NCBI GenBank assembly: GCA_024403175.1
Contig: JAKSSI010000101.1
Coordinates: 1-5,372, forward strand
Direction: 5' to 3'
From: Clostridia bacterium
Lineage (GTDB): Bacteria; Bacillota_A; Clostridia; Peptostreptococcales; Anaerovoracaceae
Length of the DNA: 5,372 nucleotides
Shown piece after piece: positions 1-5,372 of the stretch; the stretch's first letter is position 1, and each line of letters begins with the position of its first letter. The notes below the pieces were generated by a model. The model was not told the origin of the DNA. It saw only the letters and a program-made list of their open reading frames with translations, and did not search any database. The position numbers and the translations under genes were made by a program.

Positions 1-131
1 TTTATAGATTCCGGTGTGGACAATCTGGGATACCGGTTCTTGGTTGTTGCGAGCCGTAAGGCGATGCAAGAACCCCAGAACCGCTGTTGGGCTCCCAGCT
101 TAGCGAGAGCGTGTCCACGAGGAAATATAAA
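1..131 (+). ncRNA. Putative structured RNA element, family not recognised (may extend beyond window edge)
   Basis: This non-coding stretch just beyond the last his gene has nested complementary segments that fold into one rod: 1-6 with 126-131, 9-12 with 121-124, 16-22 with 112-118, 25-30 with 93-98, 34-40 with 77-83, 42-45 with 71-74, 47-50 with 66-69 and 53-55 with 60-62. The last helix is capped by GUAA (56-59), a GNRA tetraloop. Tandem G-A mismatches (51-52 opposite 63-64) and a bulged U65 lie below it, and a small side hairpin (98-100 with 108-110) sits on the 3' side. GC is 65 of 110 bases over 11-120, visibly richer than the flanking genes. The GNRA loop and G-A pairs exist only in the plus-strand transcript, which favours that strand; a U-rich stretch at 135-141 follows. 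The sequence does not match what I know of SRP RNA, 6S, RNase P, tmRNA or the common riboswitches. It could instead be a mobile palindromic element or act as the 3' structure of the his message. Structure is fairly certain; identity and strand are not. Confidence 0.55.
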
Positions 132-146
132 ATGTCTTTTTAGATT

Positions 147-932
147 CTATTTTTTGTTTAGTAAGTCTAATACTGCCTCGTCGCTCAAATAATCGCTGTA
201 ATCGGCGAATTTGTACTCTAGCGTGGACGCTGTATGGCTGTCTGATGAAAGTATGAACTTTGCGCCATGCTCTTTAAGATAATCTCTTATCGGCTTTGCC
301 GGATACGCATCTGTGCGCCATCCTCTTGAAATGGCGCCTGTGTTAATTTCAAACGGCTTACCCGTTTTAAGAAGTTCATCGGCAGCCTTTTTCCAAGCAG
401 CTACATAACGCGGATTATCTTCATCAAAGAAATTTGATTTCTCATTAAACTTAGCAAGACAATCAAAGTGTGCAATTACATCACAATTTGTATTCTCAAC
501 AACTTTTGCAAGTCTCTCAAAATACTTTTCAGCGTAAGCATAGTAATCACCATCAAAGTATTTCTGAACTCCTTCGTCAAGTATTTCCGGAGTGTGATCC
601 GTTACAAGCGGTTCGCCTTCTGTTGGAATGCAATGAACAGAACCGATAATGTAATCGTACTCATCGGATGCAGGGTAGTCGGATAAATCATCTTGCTCTA
701 TACCAAGAAGAATTTTAATTTTATCTGCATACTTGATTTTAAGCTTTGCAACATCTGCTCTGTACTGTAATTCAGTTTCAGGATTTAAACCATAAGGCTC
801 AAAGGAAGTGTAGCTATGGCTTGAAAAACCTATAGCATCCATTCCAGCATCAATGGCAGCTTTTACTACTTCTTCAGTTGTACTTTTTCCGTCACACCAT
901 ACTGTATGGATGTGAAGGTCTGCACGAATCAT
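147..932 (-). CDS. hisK: Histidinol-phosphatase, PHP family (HisK/HisJ type)
   Basis: Predicted to hydrolyse L-histidinol phosphate to histidinol and phosphate, the penultimate step of histidine synthesis, in the cytoplasm. The 261-residue protein is a single PHP domain. Visible metal-site residues, as known for this family, are DLHIHT at 5-10 (His7, His9), Asp14, His39 in SSHS, Glu79 in GIEQD, His100 in GSVHC, His155 in IAHFD, and Asp231 and His233 in SSDSHT. The [11 protein letters not shown] segment (194-204) resembles histidinol phosphatases more than other PHP proteins. The ATG overlaps the hisIE stop by four bases (ATGA, 929-932). An AGGAGA site lies 10 bases upstream (943-948), slightly far, so coupling to hisIE termination probably helps initiation. 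It is the last gene of the operon and ends in TAG at 147-149. It supplies the phosphatase that enterobacteria carry as the N-terminal half of HisB, which is absent from HisB here. Bacillus literature calls this gene hisJ. A different PHP phosphoesterase activity is possible but unlikely in this context. Confidence 0.93.
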   Translation of the reverse strand: MIRADLHIHTVWCDGKSTTEEVVKAAIDAGMDAIGFSSHSYTSFEPYGLNPETELQYRADVAKLKIKYADKIKILLGIEQDDLSDYPASDEYDYIIGSVHCIPTEGEPLVTDHTPEILDEGVQKYFDGDYYAYAEKYFERLAKVVENTNCDVIAHFDCLAKFNEKSNFFDEDNPRYVAAWKKAADELLKTGKPFEINTGAISRGWRTDAYPAKPIRDYLKEHGAKFILSSDSHTASTLEYKFADYSDYLSDEAVLDLLNKK

Positions 933-1579
933 TTTGTCATTTTCTCCTGTTTAACTTTGTGGTCAATAACATGTCTAGAAGCAAGTTCCTTGTGAATGTC
1001 TTCTAAGGAAATTCCCTGTTCTACCATAAGTACCATTACGTGATAAGCAAGGTCTGCAATTTCATAAATGGTTTCAGGTTTATCTTCTGCTTTGGCAGCA
1101 ATAATTACTTCAGTGGATTCTTCGCCAATCTTTTTAAGAATCTTATCTACGCCCTTATCAAAAAGGTAAGATGTGTAAGAGCCTTCCTGAGGATTTGATT
1201 TTCTTCCTTCAAGAAGTTCATAAAGTCCTTCGTAAGAAAAGTCGTGAAGTTCTTCGCTCTGCCAAAGTGGATTTTCAAAGCAGGAATCTGTGCCAAGGTG
1301 GCAAGCAGGTCCGTCCTTTTTTACAACTACTACGAGAGCATCTTTATCACAATCAGCTGTAATGGAAACAATGTGCTGATAATTGCCGCTTGTTTCGCCC
1401 TTAAGCCAAAGTTCCTGTCTAGATCTGCTCCAAAAACATGTAAGGCCTTTTTCCATAGAAATCTGAAGGCTTTCTTTGTTCATGTATGCAACAGTTAAAA
1501 CCTTCTTTGTTACTTCATCAACTACTACAGCAGGAATAAGTCCTTTTTCGTCGAATTTTAATTCATCAATATTTATCAT
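929..1579 (-). CDS. hisI: Bifunctional phosphoribosyl-AMP cyclohydrolase / phosphoribosyl-ATP pyrophosphatase
   Basis: Also called HisIE. It catalyses steps two and three of histidine synthesis: pyrophosphate removal from PR-ATP (C-terminal domain) and ring opening of PR-AMP to ProFAR (N-terminal domain). The protein has 216 residues. The HisI domain spans about 1-110, with the motifs [18 protein letters not shown] (49-66) and DCDKDAL (76-82). Metal ligands Asp76, Asp78 and Asp80 and the zinc cysteines Cys77, Cys93 and Cys100 (GPACH, DSCF) are all present. The HisE domain spans about 115-205, with [14 protein letters not shown] (150-163) and EIADLAYH (173-180) carrying the acidic metal-binding residues of this MazG-like helical fold. 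The start chosen is ATG 1579, because GAGGA (1586-1590) lies six bases ahead and the family N-terminus is short. An earlier in-frame TTG at 1603 would place the start inside hisF and adds eight atypical residues. It follows hisF after 16 bases, the longest gap in the operon, and overlaps hisK by four bases. Confidence 0.96.
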   Translation of the reverse strand: MINIDELKFDEKGLIPAVVVDEVTKKVLTVAYMNKESLQISMEKGLTCFWSRSRQELWLKGETSGNYQHIVSITADCDKDALVVVVKKDGPACHLGTDSCFENPLWQSEELHDFSYEGLYELLEGRKSNPQEGSYTSYLFDKGVDKILKKIGEESTEVIIAAKAEDKPETIYEIADLAYHVMVLMVEQGISLEDIHKELASRHVIDHKVKQEKMTK

Positions 1580-1585
1580 TATAAT

Positions 1586-1590
1586 TCCTC
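1586..1590 (-). promoter_or_regulatory. Ribosome binding site fixing the hisIE start
   Basis: GAGGA lies in the 16-base gap between hisF and hisIE, six bases before ATG 1579. It is downstream of the alternative TTG at 1603, so that codon cannot use it. Confidence 0.85.
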
Positions 1591-1595
1591 TTTGC

Positions 1596-2357
1596 TTAAA
1601 CAATTCTTGCAGGAATTCCTGCTTTAGACATTTCTTTTTTAAGGTCTTCTATTTTTACTTCTCCAAAGTGGAAGATGGAAGCTGCAAGGCCTGCATCTAC
1701 TTTAGGAAGCTTGTTAAACAATGTTATGAAATCCTGAATGCAACCCGCACCGCCTGAAGCGATAACAGGAACAGAAACAGCATTGCATACAGCTTCAAGC
1801 ATTTCTAAGTCGAAGCCTTTTTTAACACCATCTGTATCGATGGAGTTTACTACGATTTCTCCAGCGCCTTCGCCAACGCAGCGCTTAATCCATTCAATGG
1901 CTTCCATGCCGGTGTTTTCTCTGCCGCCTTTTGCGAATACTCTAAATACTCCATCAACTCTTTTAATGTCTGCAGAGAGTACTACGCATTGGTCGCCGTA
2001 AAGCTTTGCGGCCTGGCCAACTAAATCTGGGTTTCTAATTGCCCCGGAGTTTACGGATACTTTATCTGCTCCGCATTTTAAAACTCTGTCGAAATCTTCA
2101 ACGCTGTTTATTCCTCCCCCAACTGTCAGTGGAATAAATACGCTCTTTGCTGTTTCACAAAGTATATCTGTAAAAAGGGCGCGGCCTTCAGCTGATGCAG
2201 TAATGTCGTAGAACACTAATTCATCTGCTCCGCAGCTGCTGTAGAATTTTGCAAGTTCTACAGGAGATGCTACATCGCCAAGTCCTTCAAAGTTTACACC
2301 TTTAACAACTCGTCCGTTTTTAACATCAAGACAAGGTATGATTCTTTTTGTAATCAT
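1596..2357 (-). CDS. hisF: Imidazole glycerol phosphate synthase, cyclase subunit HisF
   Basis: Cyclase half of the HisH-HisF glutamine amidotransferase complex. It uses ammonia channelled from HisH to convert PRFAR into imidazole-glycerol phosphate and AICAR, the latter returning to purine synthesis. The protein is a (beta/alpha)8 barrel of 253 residues, the same length as the well-studied Thermotoga enzyme. The acid-base pair Asp11 (PCLDVKNG) and Asp130 (SADIKRVDG) fall at the reference positions. Phosphate-binding signatures are TVGGGINS (78-85), [13 protein letters not shown] (171-183) and IASGGAG (199-205), and [10 protein letters not shown] (224-233) is near the C-terminus. The start is ATG 2357, giving [12 protein letters not shown], the family N-terminus. 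GGAGG (2365-2369) sits seven bases before it but only one base before the alternative ATG at 2363. The start forms an ATGA overlap with the hisA stop, implying translational coupling. HisF resembles its neighbour HisA through ancient gene duplication. Confidence 0.97.
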   Translation of the reverse strand: MITKRIIPCLDVKNGRVVKGVNFEGLGDVASPVELAKFYSSCGADELVFYDITASAEGRALFTDILCETAKSVFIPLTVGGGINSVEDFDRVLKCGADKVSVNSGAIRNPDLVGQAAKLYGDQCVVLSADIKRVDGVFRVFAKGGRENTGMEAIEWIKRCVGEGAGEIVVNSIDTDGVKKGFDLEMLEAVCNAVSVPVIASGGAGCIQDFITLFNKLPKVDAGLAASIFHFGEVKIEDLKKEMSKAGIPARIV

Positions 2358-3067
2358 TTGCATACCTCCACAGCTTCTTTTAAATCAATTGCTTTTGTGT
2401 AATATGCTTTTCCAATGATTGCACCATAAAGATTCATAGATGCAAGATACTTAACATCATCAATTGTGGATACACCGCCAGATGCTGTAATATCTACTGA
2501 GAATTTTTCAGAAAGCTTTTTATAAAGTTCTCTGTTGGTTCCTTGCATTGCACCGTCTTTTGAAATGTCTGTGCAAATGATGGTCTTAACTCCAAGGTTT
2601 TGCATTTTTTCGCAGAATGCGTATGCATCGAATTCAGACTTTTCAGTCCAGCCTTTTATAGCTACCATTCCATCTTTTATATCAACACCTACAACGATTT
2701 TCTCTTTGTATTTGTTTACTGCTTCTTTAAGAAAAGCTTCATCTTTTACAGCTGCAGTTCCTAAGATAACTCTATCGATGCCTGCTTCGATGTATTTATC
2801 TACAACATCCATACTTCTAATGCCGCCGCCTATTTCGCAGAAAGCTCCGCTTGCTTCTTTTATTTTGCAAACAGTTTCGAAGTTTGGTGTGTTGCCATTC
2901 TTTGCGCCTTCAAGATCTACAATGTGAATTGCTGTTGCGCCGCATTCTACAAAATCTTTTGCGATTTCTTCAGGATGCTCGCTGTACACAGTCATTTCTT
3001 CATAAAGACCTTTAAAAAGACGAACCGCTTTTCCTTCGTATAAATCTATTGCGGGAAAAAGTATCAT
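2354..3067 (-). CDS. hisA: Phosphoribosylformimino-5-aminoimidazole carboxamide ribotide isomerase
   Basis: Catalyses the Amadori-type isomerisation of ProFAR to PRFAR, the fourth step of histidine synthesis, in the cytoplasm. The 237-residue protein has the usual length for this single-domain (beta/alpha)8 barrel. Seen in the sequence: FPAIDLYEGKAVRL at 4-17 with catalytic Asp8, the phosphate-binding GGGIRS at 80-85, VGVDIKDG at 126-133 with the second catalytic Asp129, the KGW segment ending at Trp140, CTDISKDGAMQGTN at 165-178, and SGGVST at 196-201 for the second phosphate. The ATG directly abuts the hisH stop (TAAATG). GAGGA (3075-3079), inside the hisH 3' end, sits seven bases before it. 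Its own TGA overlaps the hisF start. No CDRP-specific features of a dual HisA/TrpF (PriA) enzyme are evident and the his context argues for HisA alone. Confidence 0.97.
   Translation of the reverse strand: MILFPAIDLYEGKAVRLFKGLYEEMTVYSEHPEEIAKDFVECGATAIHIVDLEGAKNGNTPNFETVCKIKEASGAFCEIGGGIRSMDVVDKYIEAGIDRVILGTAAVKDEAFLKEAVNKYKEKIVVGVDIKDGMVAIKGWTEKSEFDAYAFCEKMQNLGVKTIICTDISKDGAMQGTNRELYKKLSEKFSVDITASGGVSTIDDVKYLASMNLYGAIIGKAYYTKAIDLKEAVEVCK
2365..2369 (-). promoter_or_regulatory. Ribosome binding site fixing the hisF start
   Basis: GGAGG near the end of hisA is seven bases from ATG 2357 but only one base from the in-frame ATG at 2363. The spacing selects the downstream codon. Confidence 0.85.
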
Positions 3068-3679
3068 TTAAATATCCTCACAAAATGCTTTTAAAATATT
3101 AAGTCCAACATTGCCGCTCTTTTCAGGATGGAACTGACAACCTATTACATTTTTATTTGCAACAGCTGCTGTAAGTTCTGCACCGTATTCAGCAGTAGCT
3201 AAAACATTTTCAGCTCCTGTTACTGCGTAGAATGAATGAACAAAGTATACGCAGTCTCCTTGACTAATTCTAGAAAAGAGGGGAGTGTCTTGCTTTATAA
3301 TCAGTGGATTCCATCCGATGTGTGGAATTTTGAAATCAGCTGGAATAACTTCTTTTATAGGACGAACCTCGCCAGGAATTAAACCGAGTCCTTCGTGTTC
3401 GCCATATTCAAAACTCTTTTCGAAAAGAAGTTGCATGCCAAGGCAAATACCCATAAGAGGTTTTCCTGCAAGAGCTTCAGCCTTAACAACATCTCCAAGT
3501 CCGGAGTTTCTTAATTTCTCTGCTGCATCTTGGAAAGCTCCGACGCCTGGAAGAATTATCTTATCCGCTCTTCTAATTTCTTCTGGGTCGCTAGTTACAA
3601 TTGCTTCATAACCTATTTCAGCAAAAGAGCTTTTAAGAGAAAACAGATTTCCAACTCCGTAATCTATAATTGCTATCAT
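3068..3679 (-). CDS. hisH: Imidazole glycerol phosphate synthase, glutaminase subunit HisH
   Basis: Glutamine amidotransferase subunit that hydrolyses glutamine and passes ammonia through the HisF barrel to the cyclase site. The protein is a class I (triad) glutaminase of 203 residues, normal for the family. It starts with IIDYGVGNLFSL (4-15) and has the oxyanion-hole segment PGVGAF (44-49), the nucleophile Cys79 in GICLGMQLLF, and the His184 and Glu186 partners in QFHPEKS. The segment KIPHIGWNPL (117-126) is typical of HisH and separates it from PabA/TrpG or GuaA glutaminases. The ATG abuts the hisB stop (TAAATG), with AGGGAG (3688-3693) eight bases upstream inside hisB. Its HisF partner is encoded two genes downstream, with hisA between, the usual order. 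Confidence 0.97.
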   Translation of the reverse strand: MIAIIDYGVGNLFSLKSSFAEIGYEAIVTSDPEEIRRADKIILPGVGAFQDAAEKLRNSGLGDVVKAEALAGKPLMGICLGMQLLFEKSFEYGEHEGLGLIPGEVRPIKEVIPADFKIPHIGWNPLIIKQDTPLFSRISQGDCVYFVHSFYAVTGAENVLATAEYGAELTAAVANKNVIGCQFHPEKSGNVGLNILKAFCEDI

Positions 3680-4267
3680 TTAGAGAACTCCCTTCGTGGA
3701 AGGAATAGAATCTGCATTCTTGCTATCAATTGCAACAGCAGCCTTAAGGCTTCTTGCAACAGACTTAAAGCAACCCTCAATAATGTGGTGAGAATTGCTT
3801 CCTGCAAGCTGCTGAATGTGGAGAGTTACATTTGCATTTCTTACAAATGCAAGCCAGAATTCTTCAACAAGTTCTGTATCAAATTCGCCAACTTTTTCTG
3901 TAGGGATATTAAGTCCGTATCCAAGATAAGATCTTCCGGAAATATCAATTGCAGAAAGAATAAGAGATTCATCCATTGGAAGTATCATATTGCCATAGCG
4001 AGTAATTCCCTTGCAATCGCCAAGAGCCTGCTTAAAAGCTTGCCCCAGAGCAATGCCGATATCTTCTGCGCTGTGGTGGAAATCAACCCAAGTATCTCCG
4101 CTGCAAGCAATGTTTAAATCAAATCCGCCGTGCTTTGCAAACAGGGTAAGCATGTGGTCCATAAAACCAACACCTGTTTTGATATCGCTGCTGCCTGCTC
4201 CATCGAGATTTACAGAAAGCTTAATCTGAGTTTCATTTGTGTTTCTTTCGATAATTGCTGTTCTCAT
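3680..4267 (-). CDS. hisB: Imidazoleglycerol-phosphate dehydratase (monofunctional HisB)
   Basis: Dehydrates imidazole-glycerol phosphate to imidazole-acetol phosphate; the family is a manganese enzyme that forms 24-mers. The 195-residue protein is the dehydratase domain alone, without the phosphatase half found in enterobacterial HisB. Its two duplicated metal motifs are both intact: HHSAED at 64-69 and HHIIE at 160-164. Other family signatures are GVGFMDHML (32-40), AKHGGFDL (44-51), MDESL (98-102), DISGRSYLGY (108-117) and the C-terminal PSTKGVL. The start is ATG 4267, giving MRTAIIERNTNET, the usual family N-terminus. GGAG (4274-4277) lies six bases upstream, and the hisC TAA ends one base before the ATG. 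A longer frame from TTG at 4279 would use part of that binding site as coding sequence and is unlikely. The missing phosphatase is supplied by the last gene of the operon. Confidence 0.96.
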   Translation of the reverse strand: MRTAIIERNTNETQIKLSVNLDGAGSSDIKTGVGFMDHMLTLFAKHGGFDLNIACSGDTWVDFHHSAEDIGIALGQAFKQALGDCKGITRYGNMILPMDESLILSAIDISGRSYLGYGLNIPTEKVGEFDTELVEEFWLAFVRNANVTLHIQQLAGSNSHHIIEGCFKSVARSLKAAVAIDSKNADSIPSTKGVL

Positions 4268-4268
4268 A

Positions 4269-5327
4269 TTATTCTCCAAGTATTTCCTTTACCAGGTTTA
4301 TAAAGATTTCCATTTGCTCTTTATTTCCTATAGTGATGCGGTTGTATTGAGAGATTCTTTCTTTTGTAAAGTGACGAATCAGCACGCCTTTTTCTTTTAA
4401 TTTTAAGTAGAGCTGTTCTCCGTCAATTTTGTTTGATTTTGCAAAAATGAAATTTGCTTTTGATTCTAAAACATCAAAGCCTAAAGATCTAAGCTGATCT
4501 ATAGTCCATGCTCTATTTTCCTGAATTGTTTTGCAGTTTGCCTTGGTATATTCTTCATCTGCAAGAACTCCAATACCTGCAGCCATAGTCATGGAATTTA
4601 CGTTGTAAGGATTTAATGAATACTTAATTGTATTTAAATCCTGAATAAGTTCAGGGCAAGCTACTGCAAAGCCAAGTCTTGCGCCGGCTAAGGATCTAGA
4701 TTTGGAGAAGGTTTGAGTTACTACTAAATTACTATACTTCTTTGTAAGAGGAATAGCACTTGTTGCTCCAAAATCTACATAAGCTTCGTCGATGACTACG
4801 ATGTTATCTGGATTGTTCTTAACTATATCTTCAATTTGATCTAATGTAAGAGCAATTCCTGTTGGTGCATTAGGATTTGCAATGAATACTGTGCCGCCTG
4901 CGTTATAGTAATCCTTTGGGTCGATAGTAAAATCTTCTTTAAGAGGAATTTCCTTATAAGGAAGATTATTTATCTGTGCAAATACAGGATAGAACCCGTA
5001 GGTTATATCAGCGAAAATTGCTGGAGTGTTTTCATCGCAAAAGGCCATAAAGCAGTAGTTAAGATTTTCATCAGAACCGTTTCCTGGAATAATCCATTCC
5101 TTGCTAAGTCCTGTTAACTTTCCGAGAGCTTCTACAAGGTCTTTGCATTCAGGGTCGGAATAGAGCTGAACTTTTTGAGCTGCAATTGCGGCTGCTTCCT
5201 GAGCCTTTTTAGAAGGTGGGAAAGGGGATTCGTTTGTATTTAGTTTTACATACTTCATGTCCTTAGGCTGTTCGCCTGGAACATAAGGTTTTAACTTCTC
5301 ATATTTTGAGCTGAAAAAACGGGTCAT
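4269..5327 (-). CDS. hisC: Histidinol-phosphate aminotransferase
   Basis: PLP-dependent transaminase converting imidazole-acetol phosphate and glutamate to L-histidinol phosphate and 2-oxoglutarate. The 352-residue protein matches the family length and has a class I/II aminotransferase fold. Visible residues are LNTNESP at 29-35 (substrate entry), GNGSDE at 82-87 (cofactor phosphate), TYGFYP at 109-114 (tyrosine stacking on PLP), NPNAPTG at 151-157, DEAY at 180-183 (Asp180 to the pyridine nitrogen), the Schiff-base lysine Lys209 in TFSKSRSLAGARLGF with Arg217, and Arg330 in NRITIG for the carboxylate of the amino donor. AGGAGG (5335-5340), encoded within the end of the upstream gene, lies seven bases before the ATG. 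The stop is one base from the hisB start. HisC enzymes in some species also act on aromatic amino acids, but the context fixes histidine as the main role. Confidence 0.96.
   Translation of the reverse strand: MTRFFSSKYEKLKPYVPGEQPKDMKYVKLNTNESPFPPSKKAQEAAAIAAQKVQLYSDPECKDLVEALGKLTGLSKEWIIPGNGSDENLNYCFMAFCDENTPAIFADITYGFYPVFAQINNLPYKEIPLKEDFTIDPKDYYNAGGTVFIANPNAPTGIALTLDQIEDIVKNNPDNIVVIDEAYVDFGATSAIPLTKKYSNLVVTQTFSKSRSLAGARLGFAVACPELIQDLNTIKYSLNPYNVNSMTMAAGIGVLADEEYTKANCKTIQENRAWTIDQLRSLGFDVLESKANFIFAKSNKIDGEQLYLKLKEKGVLIRHFTKERISQYNRITIGNKEQMEIFINLVKEILGE
4274..4277 (-). promoter_or_regulatory. Ribosome binding site fixing the hisB start
   Basis: GGAG sits six bases before ATG 4267 and overlaps the penultimate codons of hisC. 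It overlaps the candidate TTG at 4279-4277, so it cannot serve that codon; this decides the hisB start. Confidence 0.8.
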
Positions 5328-5329
5328 GC

Positions 5330-5372
5330 TTATTCCTCCTCGAGACGGATTACAGCACTTCTTGCGTGTCCT
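5330..5372 (-). CDS. hisD: 3' end of upstream gene, probably histidinol dehydrogenase (hisD), partial
   Basis: Only the last 13 codons and the TAA stop (5330-5332) lie in the window, reading GHARSAVIRLEEE. The pattern of His-Ala-Arg followed by a hydrophobic stretch and a terminal Ile-Arg-Leu is what HisD C-termini usually look like, and hisD immediately before hisC is a common order. HisD would oxidise histidinol to histidine. The GAG-GAG-GAA codons double as the hisC ribosome binding site. The gene runs out of the window on the right. With so few residues the identification rests partly on context; another his gene such as hisG is less likely. Confidence 0.6.
   Translation of the reverse strand, partial: GHARSAVIRLEEE
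5335..5340 (-). promoter_or_regulatory. Ribosome binding site of hisC, inside the upstream gene
   Basis: A full AGGAGG lies seven bases before the hisC ATG and is made from the glutamate codons at the end of the upstream gene. Ribosomes finishing that gene would cover the site, which fits coupled translation. Confidence 0.85.

Noticed and set aside
51..83. GAGCCGTA at 51-58 recalls the start of group II intron domain V
   Set aside because: The rest of the domain V hairpin is missing: the segment pairs within its own GCC-GUAA-GGC hairpin, there is no matching ACGGUU arm, and no intron protein is in view.
1..131. Small bacterial SRP RNA (hairpin with GNRA cap and internal loops)
   Set aside because: The shape is similar, but the conserved SRP domain IV bases around the GGAA loop (AGG opposite AGCA) are absent.
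1..131. 6S RNA
   Set aside because: It has a closing stem and a 3'-side hairpin, but the length is short for 6S and there is no open central bubble on the 5' side; only two unpaired bases separate the helices.
137..160. Intrinsic terminator from the T-runs at 137-141 and 151-156
   Set aside because: No compact GC-rich hairpin directly precedes either run; only the AU-rich closing stem of the structured element is near, so I do not call it as a separate feature.
2535..2927. 130-codon open frame on the plus strand opposite hisA
   Set aside because: It lies wholly inside hisA in antisense and its composition (Ser, Pro, Thr, Phe rich) is typical of a reverse-strand artefact.
3530..4117. 195-codon open frame on the plus strand opposite hisB and hisH
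   Set aside because: It is antisense to two intact conserved genes, its translation shows no recognisable domain, and it has low-complexity, biased composition. It is a shadow of real coding sequence.
4268..4279. TTG start for hisB with an 11-base overlap with hisC
   Set aside because: Its own binding site would be missing, while GGAG is ideally placed for ATG 4267, which yields the usual HisB N-terminus.

Overview
The window holds the distal part of a histidine biosynthesis operon, transcribed entirely on the minus strand (right to left). It suggests a low-to-moderate GC member of the Firmicutes (Bacillota), probably Clostridia. The reasons are the strong purine-rich ribosome binding sites (AGGAGG, GGAGG, GAGGA) before the genes, the fused HisIE, the single-domain HisB, and a PHP-type histidinol phosphatase instead of the enterobacterial HisB fusion. 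The lineage is an inference, since no rRNA or marker gene is present.

In transcription order the layout is: the last 13 codons of an upstream gene, most likely hisD (5372-5330); hisC (5327-4269); hisB (4267-3680); hisH (3679-3068); hisA (3067-2354); hisF (2357-1596); hisIE (1579-929); and a PHP-family histidinol phosphatase, hisK/hisJ (932-147). The junctions are very tight. Two are TAAATG abutments, two are 4-base ATGA overlaps, one has a 1-base gap, one a 2-base gap and one a 16-base gap. This indicates one polycistronic message with translational coupling. For hisB, hisF and hisIE the longest open frame begins too early; the ribosome binding sites and family N-termini point to the internal ATGs used here.

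Together these genes cover histidine synthesis from phosphoribosyl-ATP to histidinol. HisIE hydrolyses PR-ATP to PR-AMP and opens its ring, HisA isomerises ProFAR to PRFAR, and HisH-HisF converts PRFAR to imidazole-glycerol phosphate and AICAR. HisB dehydrates, HisC transaminates and HisK dephosphorylates to histidinol. HisD would finish the pathway. HisG (and HisZ if present) must lie elsewhere, presumably upstream. All key catalytic residues are intact and no gene looks degraded.

The one part that the his operon does not explain is the left edge, positions 1-131. It is a GC-rich (65 of 110 bases over 11-120), non-coding segment that folds on paper into a long multi-helix rod. It has a GNRA tetraloop (GUAA), tandem G-A mismatches and a side hairpin, and it is closed by complementary ends. 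It looks like a structured RNA, more likely encoded on the plus strand and so convergent with the his operon. I cannot assign it to a known family, and it may extend past the window edge. It is the most interesting object here; the rest is an orderly, well-understood operon.
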